This document shows positions 38,004 through 47,034 of a stretch of 64,000 nucleotides of DNA, one piece after another. The first letter of the stretch is position 1. Each line of letters begins with the position of its first letter. Origin of the DNA: Rhizobium sp. CCGE531. Lineage in GTDB: Bacteria > Pseudomonadota > Alphaproteobacteria > Rhizobiales > Rhizobiaceae. The notes under the pieces were generated by a model that was not told the DNA's origin, did not search any database, and saw only the letters and a program-made list of their open reading frames with translations. The DNA is taken from NCBI RefSeq assembly GCF_003627795.1, contig NZ_CP032684.1, positions 2,767,001 to 2,831,000 on the forward strand. Reading direction: 5' to 3'. A program made the position numbers and the translations under genes.

Positions 38004-39470
38004 ATGAGCGACAGCATTCGCTTTATCCTCAACGGCGAGGATATCACGCTATCCAGCCTGCGCCCCACCGAGACGCTGCTCGATTTCCTGCGCCTCGAGC
38101 GGCGCCTGACGGGAACGAAAGAGGGATGCGCGGAAGGCGACTGCGGCGCCTGCACAGTGCTTGTGGGACGCCTGATCGATGGCGGACTTCACTATGAAGC
38201 CGTCAATGCCTGCATCCGCTTCCTCGGCTCGCTGCATGCGACCCATGTCGTCACCGTCGAGCATCTGGCCGCCCGGAACGGCACGCTCCATCCGGTGCAG
38301 CAGGCCATGGTCGATTGCCATGGCTCGCAATGCGGTTTCTGCACGCCGGGCTTCGTCATGTCGCTCTATGGCTTGTGGCTGACGACGGAAAAGCCGAGCC
38401 GGGCGCAGATCGAGAAGTCGCTCCAGGGCAATCTCTGCCGATGCACGGGTTACGAACCGATCGTCAAAGCGGCCGAGCAGGTCAGCCAGAAGCGGCCGAG
38501 CGCGCTCTTCGACCCCTTGGAAAAGACGAGGGCCGATATCATCGCCCGCCTCTGGGCGATGCAGGGCGGTGATACCATCGAGATTGCCGAGGGCGAGGAT
38601 CGCCTTATCGTGCCCGGTTCCGTCGCGGCACTGGCACAGGTGCTTGCCGATGAACCGACGGCAACCGTCGTCGCCGGCTCGACCGATGTCGGCCTCTGGG
38701 TCACCAAGCAGATGCGCCAGCTCAATCCGGTCGTCTTCATCAACCACCTGACCGATCTGCAGAAGATATCAATCGAAGATGAGGGGCTGAGCATCGGCGC
38801 CGGCGTCACCTATAGCCGCGCCTTTGCTGTGATCAGTGAAAAGATCCCGGCCTTTACCAATCTCATCAACCGCATCGGCGGCGAGCAGGTGCGCAACATG
38901 GGCACTATCGGCGGCAATATCGCCAACGGCTCGCCGATCGGCGACATGCCGCCGCCATTGATCGCGCTCGGCGCAACGGTCAGGCTGCGCTCGGCGGCGG
39001 GCACGCGCAGCCTGCCGCTGGAGGATTTCTTCATCGATTACGGCAAGCAGGACCGCAATCCCGGCGAGTTCGTCGAGAGCATCTTCGTGCCCTACCCAGC
39101 CGATGATGCGCATTTCGCCGTTTACAAGATCTCCAAGCGCCGCGACGAGGATATTTTAGCCGCCTGCGGCGCCTTCCATCTGACCTTGGATGCCGCCGGC
39201 AATGTCGACGATATCCGCATCGCCTTCGGCGGCATGGCCGGCACGCCGAAACGCGCCCGCACCGTCGAGACGGAATTGCTCGGCAAGCCCTGGACGGAGG
39301 CGACGGTGACAGCCGCACGCGATGCCTTCGACAGCGACTACACGCCGCTGACCGATTGGCGCGCCTCGGCCGAATATCGCCAGCTCACCGCCAAGAATCT
39401 TCTCCTCCGCTTCTACCTGGAGACATCAGGCGCGCCGCAGGAGCTGAAGCGTTTCGAGGTGCTGGCATGA
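38004..39470 (+). CDS. xdhA: xanthine dehydrogenase, small subunit (FeS/FAD)
   Basis: This subunit carries the redox centres that pass electrons from the molybdenum site to NAD. The 488-residue protein has the plant-type 2Fe-2S domain (GCAEGDCGACTV near residue 45), the helical 2Fe-2S domain (CGFCTPGFVMSL and GNLCRCTGYEPI near 110-150), and an FAD-binding domain (VVAGSTDVGLW and NMGTIGGNIANGSPIGDMPP). It acts with XdhB to oxidise hypoxanthine to xanthine and urate. The start follows a GGGAACGAC ribosome site. It is 68 bases after bdhA and separated from xdhB by a repeat. Confidence 0.95.
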   Translation: MSDSIRFILNGEDITLSSLRPTETLLDFLRLERRLTGTKEGCAEGDCGACTVLVGRLIDGGLHYEAVNACIRFLGSLHATHVVTVEHLAARNGTLHPVQQAMVDCHGSQCGFCTPGFVMSLYGLWLTTEKPSRAQIEKSLQGNLCRCTGYEPIVKAAEQVSQKRPSALFDPLEKTRADIIARLWAMQGGDTIEIAEGEDRLIVPGSVAALAQVLADEPTATVVAGSTDVGLWVTKQMRQLNPVVFINHLTDLQKISIEDEGLSIGAGVTYSRAFAVISEKIPAFTNLINRIGGEQVRNMGTIGGNIANGSPIGDMPPPLIALGATVRLRSAAGTRSLPLEDFFIDYGKQDRNPGEFVESIFVPYPADDAHFAVYKISKRRDEDILAACGAFHLTLDAAGNVDDIRIAFGGMAGTPKRARTVETELLGKPWTEATVTAARDAFDSDYTPLTDWRASAEYRQLTAKNLLLRFYLETSGAPQELKRFEVLA

Positions 39471-39550
39471 TGACGGATTTCGGGTTTATTCGACCGTATT
39501 TCTTAGGCACGGCACGGTGCCTTTCGCCGGACGACGGCAGCCGGTTCCCT

Positions 39551-39709
39551 CCACCTTCTCCCCTCGGGGAGAAGGTGCCCGAAGGGCGGATGAGGGGGTG
39601 GCGTGGCAGATACCAAACTGTCCTGCATCTAGGCTCAGCATCTGCATCGCTTCGCGATGCATCCCCCTCATCCGGCCCGTCGGCCACCTTCTCCCCGCTG
39701 GGGAGAAGG
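39551..39709. repeat. RIME-like palindromic element between xdhA and xdhB (copy 2)
   Basis: CTTCTCCCCTCGGGGAGAAGG with GGGCGGATGAGGGGGTGG on the left arm is mirrored by CCCCCTCATCCGGCCC and CTTCTCCCCGCTGGGGAGAAGG on the right. It is closely related to the element at 11189-11317. It fills nearly the whole 260-base gap inside what is otherwise an operon. Confidence 0.8.
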
Positions 39710-39730
39710 AAAACCGCGGAGGCCTGAGCC

Positions 39731-42070
39731 ATGGACAAATCCACCTTCGAAGAACCCAAGGTCGTCATCAACGGCTCGATGCATGGCTCGCTACGCCATG
39801 ACTCCGCGCACAAACATGTGACCGGAGCCGCCGATTACATCGACGATATTCCCGAGCCCGCTGGCTTGCTGCATGGCGCGCTCGGCCTTTCCGACCGCGC
39901 CCATGCCGAGATCGCCGGCATCGATCTCACAGATGTCAAAGCTTATCCCGGCGTCGTCTGGGTCTTCACCGGCGCCGATATCCCCGGCGTCAACGACACC
40001 AGTTCCAACGGCATGCATGACGAACCGCTGCTTGCCGAGACCAAGGTCGAGTTTCACGGCCAGCCGATCTTCGCTGTCGTCGCCGAGACCCGCGATGCCG
40101 CCCGGCGTGCTGCGCGCCTCGCCAAGATCGACTATCGCGATCTGCCGCATTGGAGCGATATCGACGGCGCGCTCGCCAACGGCGCACTGCTTGTCTACGA
40201 GCCGATGACCCTGAAGCGCGGCGAGCCGGAAACCGAGATGGCCAACGCGAAGCACCGCATCAAGGCGCAGATGCGCATCGGCGGCCAGGAGCATTTCTAT
40301 CTCGAAAGCCATATCGCCGTGGCGATCCCCGGCGAGGACGATGAAGTCGCCGTCTGGTCGTCCACCCAGCATCCGAGCGAAATCCAGCATATCGTCGGCC
40401 ATGTCCTCGGCATTCCGTCCAACGCCGTGACAGTCAATGTGCGCCGCATGGGCGGCGGCTTTGGCGGCAAGGAAACGCAGGGCAACCAGTTCGCGGCGCT
40501 CGCCGCCATCGCCGCCAAGAAGCTTGGCCGCGCGGTGAAATTCCGGCCCGACCGCGACGAGGATATGAGCGCCACGGGCAAGCGCCACGACTTCCTGGTG
40601 GATTACGAAGTCGGCTTCGACGACGAAGGCCGCATCCATGCCGTCGATGCCACCTATGCCGCCCGCTGCGGCTTCTCCTCGGATCTTTCCGGCCCGGTCA
40701 CCGATCGCGCGCTCTTCCATGCGGATTCGAGCTATTTCTATCCGCATGTGCATCTGGTCTCAAAACCGCTGAAGACGCATACCGTCTCCAACACCGCCTT
40801 CCGCGGCTTTGGCGGCCCGCAAGGCATGGTCGGCGGCGAACGCATGATCGAGGAGATCGCCTATGCGCTCGGCAAGGATCCGCTGGAGGTTCGCCGGGCC
40901 AATTTCTATGGCCAGCCGGGCTCCGGCCGGACGTTGACCCCCTATCATCAGGAGGTCACCGACAACATCATCGACCGCGTCGTCGTCGAGCTGGAACAGA
41001 CGTCCGATTACCAGGCCCGCCGCAACGCCATCATCGAGTTCAATCGCTCCAGCCGCTTCATCCGCAAGGGGATCGCGCTGACGCCGGTGAAATTCGGCAT
41101 CTCCTTCACCATGACCGCATTCAACCAGGCCGGCGCGCTGGTGCATATCTATCAGGATGGCTCCATCCACCTGAACCATGGCGGCACCGAAATGGGCCAA
41201 GGCCTCTATACGAAGGTGGCGCAGGTTCTGGCCGACAGTTTCCAGGTCGATATCGACCGGGTAAAGATCACCGCGACGACAACAGGCAAGGTACCGAACA
41301 CCTCGGCAACGGCTGCGTCTTCCGGCTCCGACCTGAACGGCATGGCAGCCTATGATGCCGCGCGGCAGATCAAGGAGCGGCTCGTCACCTTCGCGGCGGA
41401 GAAATGGGGCGTGGGCGCCGAGGAAGTGCAGTTCCTGCCCAACCGCGTGCGCGTCGGCGAAGAGGAAATTCCCTTCCAGGATTTCGTCAAACAGGCCTAT
41501 TTCGCCCGCGTCCAGCTTTCGGCCGCCGGTTTCTACAAGACGCCGAAGATCCATTGGGACCGCAAGGCCGGCCGCGGCACCCCCTTCTACTACTTCTCCT
41601 ATGGTGCCGCCTGCTCGGAAGTGTCGATCGACATGCTGACCGGCGAGTATCTGATCGACCGCACCGACATCCTCCAGGATGTCGGCCGCTCCCTCAACCC
41701 CGCGATCGACATCGGCCAGGTCGAGGGCGCCTTCGTGCAAGGCATGGGCTGGCTGACGACCGAGGAACTCTGGTGGGATGCCAAGGGACGGCTGCGCACT
41801 CATGCGCCGTCCACCTACAAGATCCCGCTTGCCTCCGACCGGCCGAAGATCTTCAACGTTCGTCTTGCCGAATGGTCGGAAAATACGGAAGCCACCATCG
41901 GCCGCTCGAAGGCCGTCGGCGAGCCGCCCTTCATGCTCAGCATATCCGTGCTCGAAGCATTGTCGATGGCGGTCGCCAGCGTCGCGGATTATCGCATCTG
42001 CCCACGCCTCGATACGCCGGCAACGCCGGAGCGGGTGCTGATGGCGGTCGAGCGGCTGAAGGGGATGTGA
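39731..42070 (+). CDS. xdhB: xanthine dehydrogenase, molybdenum-binding large subunit
   Basis: This 779-residue subunit holds the molybdopterin cofactor and the purine site. It shows the N-terminal HKHVTGAADYIDDIPEP, the cofactor-binding GGGFGGKETQGNQFAA, RGFGGPQGM, NHGGTEMGQGLYTKV (Gln loop), and the C-terminal VGEPPFMLSISVLEAL with the conserved active-site Glu near VGEPP. It forms the heterotetrameric enzyme with XdhA. Its start is 260 bases after xdhA because of the inserted repeat. A maturation gene xdhC was not found in this window. Confidence 0.95.
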   Translation: MDKSTFEEPKVVINGSMHGSLRHDSAHKHVTGAADYIDDIPEPAGLLHGALGLSDRAHAEIAGIDLTDVKAYPGVVWVFTGADIPGVNDTSSNGMHDEPLLAETKVEFHGQPIFAVVAETRDAARRAARLAKIDYRDLPHWSDIDGALANGALLVYEPMTLKRGEPETEMANAKHRIKAQMRIGGQEHFYLESHIAVAIPGEDDEVAVWSSTQHPSEIQHIVGHVLGIPSNAVTVNVRRMGGGFGGKETQGNQFAALAAIAAKKLGRAVKFRPDRDEDMSATGKRHDFLVDYEVGFDDEGRIHAVDATYAARCGFSSDLSGPVTDRALFHADSSYFYPHVHLVSKPLKTHTVSNTAFRGFGGPQGMVGGERMIEEIAYALGKDPLEVRRANFYGQPGSGRTLTPYHQEVTDNIIDRVVVELEQTSDYQARRNAIIEFNRSSRFIRKGIALTPVKFGISFTMTAFNQAGALVHIYQDGSIHLNHGGTEMGQGLYTKVAQVLADSFQVDIDRVKITATTTGKVPNTSATAASSGSDLNGMAAYDAARQIKERLVTFAAEKWGVGAEEVQFLPNRVRVGEEEIPFQDFVKQAYFARVQLSAAGFYKTPKIHWDRKAGRGTPFYYFSYGAACSEVSIDMLTGEYLIDRTDILQDVGRSLNPAIDIGQVEGAFVQGMGWLTTEELWWDAKGRLRTHAPSTYKIPLASDRPKIFNVRLAEWSENTEATIGRSKAVGEPPFMLSISVLEALSMAVASVADYRICPRLDTPATPERVLMAVERLKGM

Positions 42071-42138
42071 AGTCTGCTGTGCAAAGGGTGGCATGCAGAT
42101 AGTTGGAAGTCTCAATGGAAAATCGTGGTTGCAGCGGC

Positions 42139-42330
42139 ATACCCCCTCTGTCACTTCGTGACATCTCCCCCACAAGAGGGGAGATCGTTGGGAGTTTCTC
42201 CCGCCGCCTAACAGAACATCGCAATATTGTTTCCACGAGTACTCAGTCCATTTGGTGCCAGTGGAAATGACGGGTTACCAATCTCCCCCTTTGTGGGGGA
42301 GATGTCACGACAGTGACAGAGGGGGGTATG
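42139..42330. repeat. long inverted repeat downstream of xdhB
   Basis: ATACCCCCTCTGTCACTTCGTGACATCTCCCCCACAAGAG-type sequence at 42139-42186 is the inverse of ATCTCCCCCTTTGTGGGGGAGATGTCAC... at 42281-42330, given in pieces: TACCCCCTCTGTCAC pairs with GTGACAGAGGGGGGTA. The whole would fold into a hairpin of about 190 bases. This is another common rhizobial repeat type, distinct from the RIME-like copies. Confidence 0.75.
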
Positions 42331-42386
42331 TGTCCTCAACATGTACAAGCTCCCGGAAGTCGTCACCGCCATGACAGCTTTGCCCA

Positions 42387-42590
42387 CTACAGCAACCGCC
42401 TATCGTCATAACGCGGCTCGCGCCCATCGATAAATCCAAGGTCACGTTTTAAGCGGTCCGGCATCTCATCGAGATCGAGATGCGGCGACGGCTCCGCATG
42501 CCTGGCGAAAACCTGCGTCAACGATTCCAGAAGACGTGCCAGAACCGTAGGCCTGGCTGCTTCCATCTGCTCCACGACATAGCAATCCAT
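42387..42590 (-). CDS. small DUF1127-like protein
   Basis: This 67-residue protein ends with LDEMPDRLKRDLGFIDGREP, a clear DUF1127-type motif (L-D-[DE]-x-L-x-[RK]-D-[IL]-G). Short DUF1127 proteins are arginine-rich, abundant in Rhizobiaceae, and in Agrobacterium affect RNA levels and phosphate or carbon responses. This copy has a longer N-terminal helix than the minimal form. It is bounded by the inverted repeat and the LysR gene, transcribed divergently from the latter. Confidence 0.75.
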   Translation of the reverse strand: MDCYVVEQMEAARPTVLARLLESLTQVFARHAEPSPHLDLDEMPDRLKRDLGFIDGREPRYDDRRLL

Positions 42591-42692
42591 GACAACACCT
42601 CAGTTAAATCAGCGATATGAGTTGCAGTTTGGCGCGAAAAATGCTGAAATTCCAATCGAACTATCATCTATAGACATAAAGAGAACTTATCC

Positions 42693-43589
42693 ATGAAGCT
42701 ATCGAAGCGGTTCCCGCTGAATGCCCTGCGCGTCTTCGAAGCCGCGGCCCGGCTCGGCAGCTTCACCCGCGCCGGCGAAGAGCTCGGCATGACGCAGACG
42801 GCCGTCAGCTATCAAATCAAGTTGCTTGAGGAGACGACGGGCGAACCCCTATTCCTGCGCCGCCCGCGGCAGATTCAATTGACCGAGGCCGGGGAGCAGC
42901 TCGCGCCGAAAGTCGCGGAAGCCTTTGCCATGCTGCAGGATGCCATGGCCTCCATCAGCGGCGACGCCGAGACAACGCTCCATATCCATTCTACTCCCAC
43001 CTTCGCGTCCCAATGGCTGGCACGCCATATCGGTACGTTCCAGCTCAAGCACCCCAAGATCGCCGTTCGCCTCGCCACCTCGGGCTCGATCATCGACTTC
43101 GCCCGGGAGCCGTCCGACATCGCCATCCGCGCCGGGCGCGGAACATGGCCTGGCTTGCGCGCGCACATGCTGATGAAGATGCATTTCACGCCCATGCTGA
43201 GCCCGGCCCTGGCAGCGACGATCGGCGGCGTGCACGAACCGGCCGACCTTCTGAAACTGCGCATCATCGATGCCGGCGATCCATGGTGGGTCCAATGGTT
43301 CCAGGAGGCAGGCGTACCGGATCCCGGCCTACAGGGCAGACCGCGCAGCCGGCTTGGCGCACAATCCTTCGAAGCAAGCGCCGCCATAGCCGGCCAGGGT
43401 GTCGCCGTGCTGACCCCCGAATTCTATGCGGATGATTTGGCCTCCGGCCGGCTGATCCAGCCCTTCGATCTTCTTTCGACCGATGGCTCGGATTATTGGA
43501 TCGCCTATCCGGAGAACAGGCGTCATACGCCGCGCATCCGCGCCTTCAGGGATTGGATCCTCTGCGAATTCGGCATGCCGCTGGAATAA
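42693..43589 (+). CDS. LysR-family regulator (GcvA-like)
   Basis: This 298-residue LysR-type regulator has an N-terminal winged helix (LNALRVFEAAARLGSFTRAGEELGMTQTAVSYQIK, in pieces, residues 9-45) and a type 2 periplasmic-binding-like sensor domain (TLHIHSTPTFASQWLARH onward). It is of the GcvA subgroup, whose members usually control neighbouring catabolic genes. It lies between the xdh and puuD-guaD genes, so control of purine breakdown is a reasonable guess but not shown. It is divergent from the DUF1127 gene and tail-to-tail with the small secreted protein. Confidence 0.9.
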   Translation: MKLSKRFPLNALRVFEAAARLGSFTRAGEELGMTQTAVSYQIKLLEETTGEPLFLRRPRQIQLTEAGEQLAPKVAEAFAMLQDAMASISGDAETTLHIHSTPTFASQWLARHIGTFQLKHPKIAVRLATSGSIIDFAREPSDIAIRAGRGTWPGLRAHMLMKMHFTPMLSPALAATIGGVHEPADLLKLRIIDAGDPWWVQWFQEAGVPDPGLQGRPRSRLGAQSFEASAAIAGQGVAVLTPEFYADDLASGRLIQPFDLLSTDGSDYWIAYPENRRHTPRIRAFRDWILCEFGMPLE

Positions 43590-43592
43590 CGC

Positions 43593-43931
43593 TCAATCGG
43601 ACATATCGGGCGCATAGAAACAGCGCGGCGTATTCTCATCCGGAAACAGGCAAAGGTGATAGGCTCCATCCGGGGAGCGCATCGTCTTGCCCTGCGGCAG
43701 ATTAAAGATATGCGCGTGCGTTATGTAGCGATGGTCGCCAGGGTTGAGCGTCACTCGATAGCCGCCGGGCACGATGGTGACGGTGCGCGAGGGGATCATC
43801 TCGCAATCACCTGTCTTGCTGTCGCCATTGCAGCAATAAGGATCGTAGGACCAGCCGGAGGGCGCGTCATGCGCCAGGGCGGCGGCTGCGAAGAGAAAAA
43901 ATACGAACGCCAGAATACCACGCATGGGCAA
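43593..43931 (-). CDS. small secreted protein of unknown function
   Basis: I do not recognise this 112-residue protein. It has a signal peptide (about residues 1-20, ending ALA) and a mature part with four cysteines: two adjacent in YDPYCCNG, then DCEM and HLCLF, followed by PRCFYAP near the end. GYRVTLNPGDHRYITHAHIF is the most distinctive segment. Many rhizobial genomes carry similar short periplasmic proteins of unknown role. The start may be the first Met or the Met two residues later. Confidence 0.7.
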   Translation of the reverse strand: MPMRGILAFVFFLFAAAALAHDAPSGWSYDPYCCNGDSKTGDCEMIPSRTVTIVPGGYRVTLNPGDHRYITHAHIFNLPQGKTMRSPDGAYHLCLFPDENTPRCFYAPDMSD

Positions 43932-44139
43932 TTCTCCGTCGAAAAATAGACGGCTGCCGCGGACACGGCCCGCTCCAAGCAGCCGAGAGCGTTTTAATAA
44001 AAACCGTCGTAATCTGATCTAATGCGCCCTGGGCGCTAGACAAGGCCGCGGCTTTTTGCCCGCACATCAAACGCCCCCTCTTCCATACGCTCTCAACATT
44101 CTGCAAGGTGTCGAGTCGGAGGAAGAAAAGGGGACCTGA

Positions 44140-45378
44140 ATGTATGAATACGCCATAGCGTGGGAATGGCTGGCCTTCGCTGCCCGCTGGTTCCACGTCA
44201 TAACCGCCATTGCCTGGATCGGTTCGTCCTTCTACTTCATCGCGCTCGATCTCGGGCTGGTGAAGCGCCCGCATCTTCCGCCCGGCGCCTATGGCGAGGA
44301 ATGGCAGGTTCACGGCGGCGGCTTTTATCATATTCAGAAATATCTCGTCGCCCCCGCGCAGATGCCGGAACATCTGACCTGGTTCAAATATGAGAGCTAT
44401 TTCACCTGGCTTTCCGGCTTCCTGATGATGTGCATCGTCTATTATGGCGGCGCCAACCTCTTCCTCATCGACCGGCATGTGCTTGATGTCAGCGTCCCCG
44501 TCGCGATCCTGATTTCGCTGGCTTCGCTTGCCGGCGGCTGGATCGTCTACGATCTGCTCTGCAAATCGCCGCTCGGCAACAATAGCTGGGGCCTGATGGT
44601 CGTGCTCTATGCCGTCCTGGTCTTCATGGCCTGGGGCTATACAAATCTCTTCACCGGCCGCGCCGCCTTCCTGCACCTCGGCGCCTTCACCGCAACGATC
44701 ATGTCGGCCAACGTCTTCATGATCATCATTCCCAATCAGAAGATCGTCGTGGCCGACCTCATCGCCGGCCGCACGCCCGACCCGAAATATGGCCGCATCG
44801 CCAAGCAGCGCTCGCTGCACAACAACTATCTGACGCTGCCCGTCATCTTCTTCATGCTGTCCAACCATTATCCGCTGGCCTTCGGCACGGCCTATAATTG
44901 GGTGATCGCGGCGCTGGTGTTCCTGATGGGCGTCACCATCCGCCACTGGTTCAACACCACGCATGCCCGCAAGGGCCGCCCGACCTGGACCTGGATCGTC
45001 ACCGTCGTCCTCTTCATCGTCATCATGTGGCTTTCGACGGTTCCGAAGGTGTTGACCGGCGAGAAGGATGCCAATGCGGTCTCCCCGGCCTTCCAGCAAT
45101 TCGCGTCCGATGCGCATTTCCCTGCCGTCAAGCAGATGGTGTCGACGCGCTGTTCCATGTGTCATGCGGCCGAACCCGTCTATGAGGGGATTGTGCGCGC
45201 GCCGAAAGGCGTAACGCTGGAAAATGACGCGGAAATCGCTATGCATGCCCGGGAGATCTATATCCAGGCCGGCCGCAGCCACGCCATGCCGCCCGGCAAC
45301 GTCACCGACGTCACGCCGGAGGAACGCAAGCTGCTGGTTGCCTGGTTCGAAAGCTCCATCGGAGAAAAAAGCCAATGA
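44140..45378 (+). CDS. puuD: urate hydroxylase PuuD, membrane-bound with cytochrome c domain
   Basis: This 412-residue protein is the membrane urate oxidase. Its N-terminal part has about eight membrane helices (WFHVITAIAWIGSSFYFIALD and FKYESYFTWLSGFLMMCIVYYGGANLF, cut into parts), and its periplasmic C-terminal part has one haem c motif CSMCH near residue 345. It oxidises urate to 5-hydroxyisourate, with electrons passing to a cytochrome rather than forming peroxide. It overlaps guaD by four bases, and the products feed the uraH-uraD steps at 50-52 kb. No soluble uricase is seen in the window, so this is the likely enzyme. Confidence 0.94.
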   Translation: MYEYAIAWEWLAFAARWFHVITAIAWIGSSFYFIALDLGLVKRPHLPPGAYGEEWQVHGGGFYHIQKYLVAPAQMPEHLTWFKYESYFTWLSGFLMMCIVYYGGANLFLIDRHVLDVSVPVAILISLASLAGGWIVYDLLCKSPLGNNSWGLMVVLYAVLVFMAWGYTNLFTGRAAFLHLGAFTATIMSANVFMIIIPNQKIVVADLIAGRTPDPKYGRIAKQRSLHNNYLTLPVIFFMLSNHYPLAFGTAYNWVIAALVFLMGVTIRHWFNTTHARKGRPTWTWIVTVVLFIVIMWLSTVPKVLTGEKDANAVSPAFQQFASDAHFPAVKQMVSTRCSMCHAAEPVYEGIVRAPKGVTLENDAEIAMHAREIYIQAGRSHAMPPGNVTDVTPEERKLLVAWFESSIGEKSQ

Positions 45379-46682
45379 CTAGCCTTCTGCGCGGCCGCCT
45401 GCTTTCCTTCAAGCGCCTGCCGCAAAGCCTCGACGACACGGACAGCTACGCTTACGAAAGCGACGGCGGCCTGCTGGTCGAGAACGGCATAATCCTCGCC
45501 ACCGGCCCATTTGCCGATATCAAGGCGCAGGCGCCGGACGGCGTCACCGAAATCGACCACCGTCCGCACCTGATCCTGCCGGGTTTCATCGACATGCACC
45601 TGCATTTCCCGCAGATGCAGGTGATCGCCTCCTATGCCGCCAACCTCCTGGAATGGCTGAATACCTATACTTTCCCCGAGGAATGCCGCTTCGTCGAAAG
45701 CGCGCATGCGCAGCGTATCGCCACCCATTTCTACGACGAGATGATCCGCCACGGCACGACGACGGCCGTCGCCTACTGCTCGGTGCACAAGACCTCGGCC
45801 GACGCCTATTTCGCCGAGGCCATGCGCCGCAACATGCGCATGGTCGGCGGCAAGGTGATGATGGACCGCAACGCGCCGCAGGGCCTGCTCGACACGCCCG
45901 AGATGGGTTACGACGAGACCCGCCAGGTGATATCAGACTGGCATGGCAAGGGCCGCAACCACGTCGCCATCACGCCGCGCTTCGCCATCACCTCGACGCC
46001 GGCACAGATGGAGGCGACCGCGACCCTCGCCCGCGAGTTCCCGGATCTGCATATTCAGACGCATCTTTCCGAGAACCACGACGAGATCAAGTTCACCTGC
46101 GAGCTCTATCCGGACGCGATCGACTATACCGATATCTATGCGCAATACGGGCTGCTTGGCCCTAAAAGCCTGTTCGGCCACGCAATCCATCTTTCCGAGC
46201 GCGAAGCCGACGCCATGAGCGAGGCAGGCGCCGTCGCCGTGCATTGCCCGACCTCGAACCTGTTTCTCGGCTCCGGCCTCTTCCCGCTGAAGGCGCTGGC
46301 TCGGCGCGAAAAGCCCGTCCGCATCGGCGTTGCCACCGATATCGGCGGCGGCTCCAGCTATTCCATGCTGCGCACCATGGACGAGGCCTACAAGATCCAG
46401 CAGCTCCTCGGCGAGCGCCTGAATCCGCTGGAAAGCTATTACTACATGACGCGCGGCAATGCAGAGGCCCTGTCGCTTGCCGACAAGATCGGCACGCTCG
46501 ATCCCGGCACCGAAGCCGACCTCATCGTCCTCAACGCCGCCGCGACGCCGGCCATGGCGCTGAAGATGGAGGTGACGAAGAGCCTCACCGAAGAGCTGTT
46601 CCTTCTGCAGACCATGGGCGACGACCGCGCCGTCGTCGAAACCTACGTCGCCGGAAAGTCGATGAAATCAGCTCCAGGTTGA
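45375..46682 (+). CDS. guaD: guanine deaminase
   Basis: The enzyme deaminates guanine to xanthine, feeding xanthine dehydrogenase. The 435-residue amidohydrolase has the metal-binding LPGFIDMHLHFPQM (about residue 72), the HLSENHDEIKF His, FGHAIHLSEREADAMSEAG and the GVATDIGGGSSYSMLRTMDEAY segment with the catalytic Asp, all typical of guanine deaminase rather than other ATZ/TRZ enzymes. Its ATG overlaps the puuD stop, so the two are co-translated. A HigB-type toxin gene follows after 31 bases. Confidence 0.95.
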   Translation: MTSLLRGRLLSFKRLPQSLDDTDSYAYESDGGLLVENGIILATGPFADIKAQAPDGVTEIDHRPHLILPGFIDMHLHFPQMQVIASYAANLLEWLNTYTFPEECRFVESAHAQRIATHFYDEMIRHGTTTAVAYCSVHKTSADAYFAEAMRRNMRMVGGKVMMDRNAPQGLLDTPEMGYDETRQVISDWHGKGRNHVAITPRFAITSTPAQMEATATLAREFPDLHIQTHLSENHDEIKFTCELYPDAIDYTDIYAQYGLLGPKSLFGHAIHLSEREADAMSEAGAVAVHCPTSNLFLGSGLFPLKALARREKPVRIGVATDIGGGSSYSMLRTMDEAYKIQQLLGERLNPLESYYYMTRGNAEALSLADKIGTLDPGTEADLIVLNAAATPAMALKMEVTKSLTEELFLLQTMGDDRAVVETYVAGKSMKSAPG

Positions 46683-46713
46683 ACAAAATCACTCAAAATG
46701 GTATCGCGCGACG

Positions 46714-47034
46714 ATGCGAATTATCTCACGCCGAACGCTAAAAGAATTTATCGAGAGTTTAGCCGGGCATCGAGACTATGATGCCGTCAAGGTAGCCATC
46801 GATAGCTGGTTTGCAGAAGTTAGCAAAGCAGCCTGGAACAATGCATCGGACATAAAACGGCTGTATGCCTCCGCCAGTATAATAAATGCAGAGCGTGTCG
46901 TCTTTAACATCAAGGGTAACGGCTATAGGCTTGTTGTCGCGGTTGACTATGAAAAATCTATCGTTTGGATAAAATGGGTGGGCACGCACCGAGACTATGA
47001 TCGGATCGATGTGTCAAAGGTGAGATATGAATAG
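46714..47034 (+). CDS. higB: HigB-type mRNA interferase toxin
   Basis: This 106-residue protein is a HigB/RelE-fold toxin that would cleave translated mRNA. The MRIISRRTLKEFIE start, DIKRLYASASIINAERVVFNI, KGNGYRLVVAVDYEKSIVWIKWVGTHRDYD are the full family core (given in pieces), including the terminal HxxYD motif. Toxin precedes antitoxin, the order typical of higBA. It starts 31 bases after guaD and overlaps the next gene by eight bases (ATGAATAG). Base composition is lower in G+C than the flanking genes, suggesting transfer. No independent promoter was identified. Confidence 0.9.
   Translation: MRIISRRTLKEFIESLAGHRDYDAVKVAIDSWFAEVSKAAWNNASDIKRLYASASIINAERVVFNIKGNGYRLVVAVDYEKSIVWIKWVGTHRDYDRIDVSKVRYE

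Noticed and set aside
42139..42330. possible CRISPR-like repeat pair near 42.1-42.3 kb
   Set aside because: There are only two units, in inverted orientation, forming one long hairpin; no spacers or cas genes.
43867..45375. 502-codon open frame on the minus strand
   Set aside because: It is antisense to puuD, which has membrane helices and a haem motif in the plus frame.
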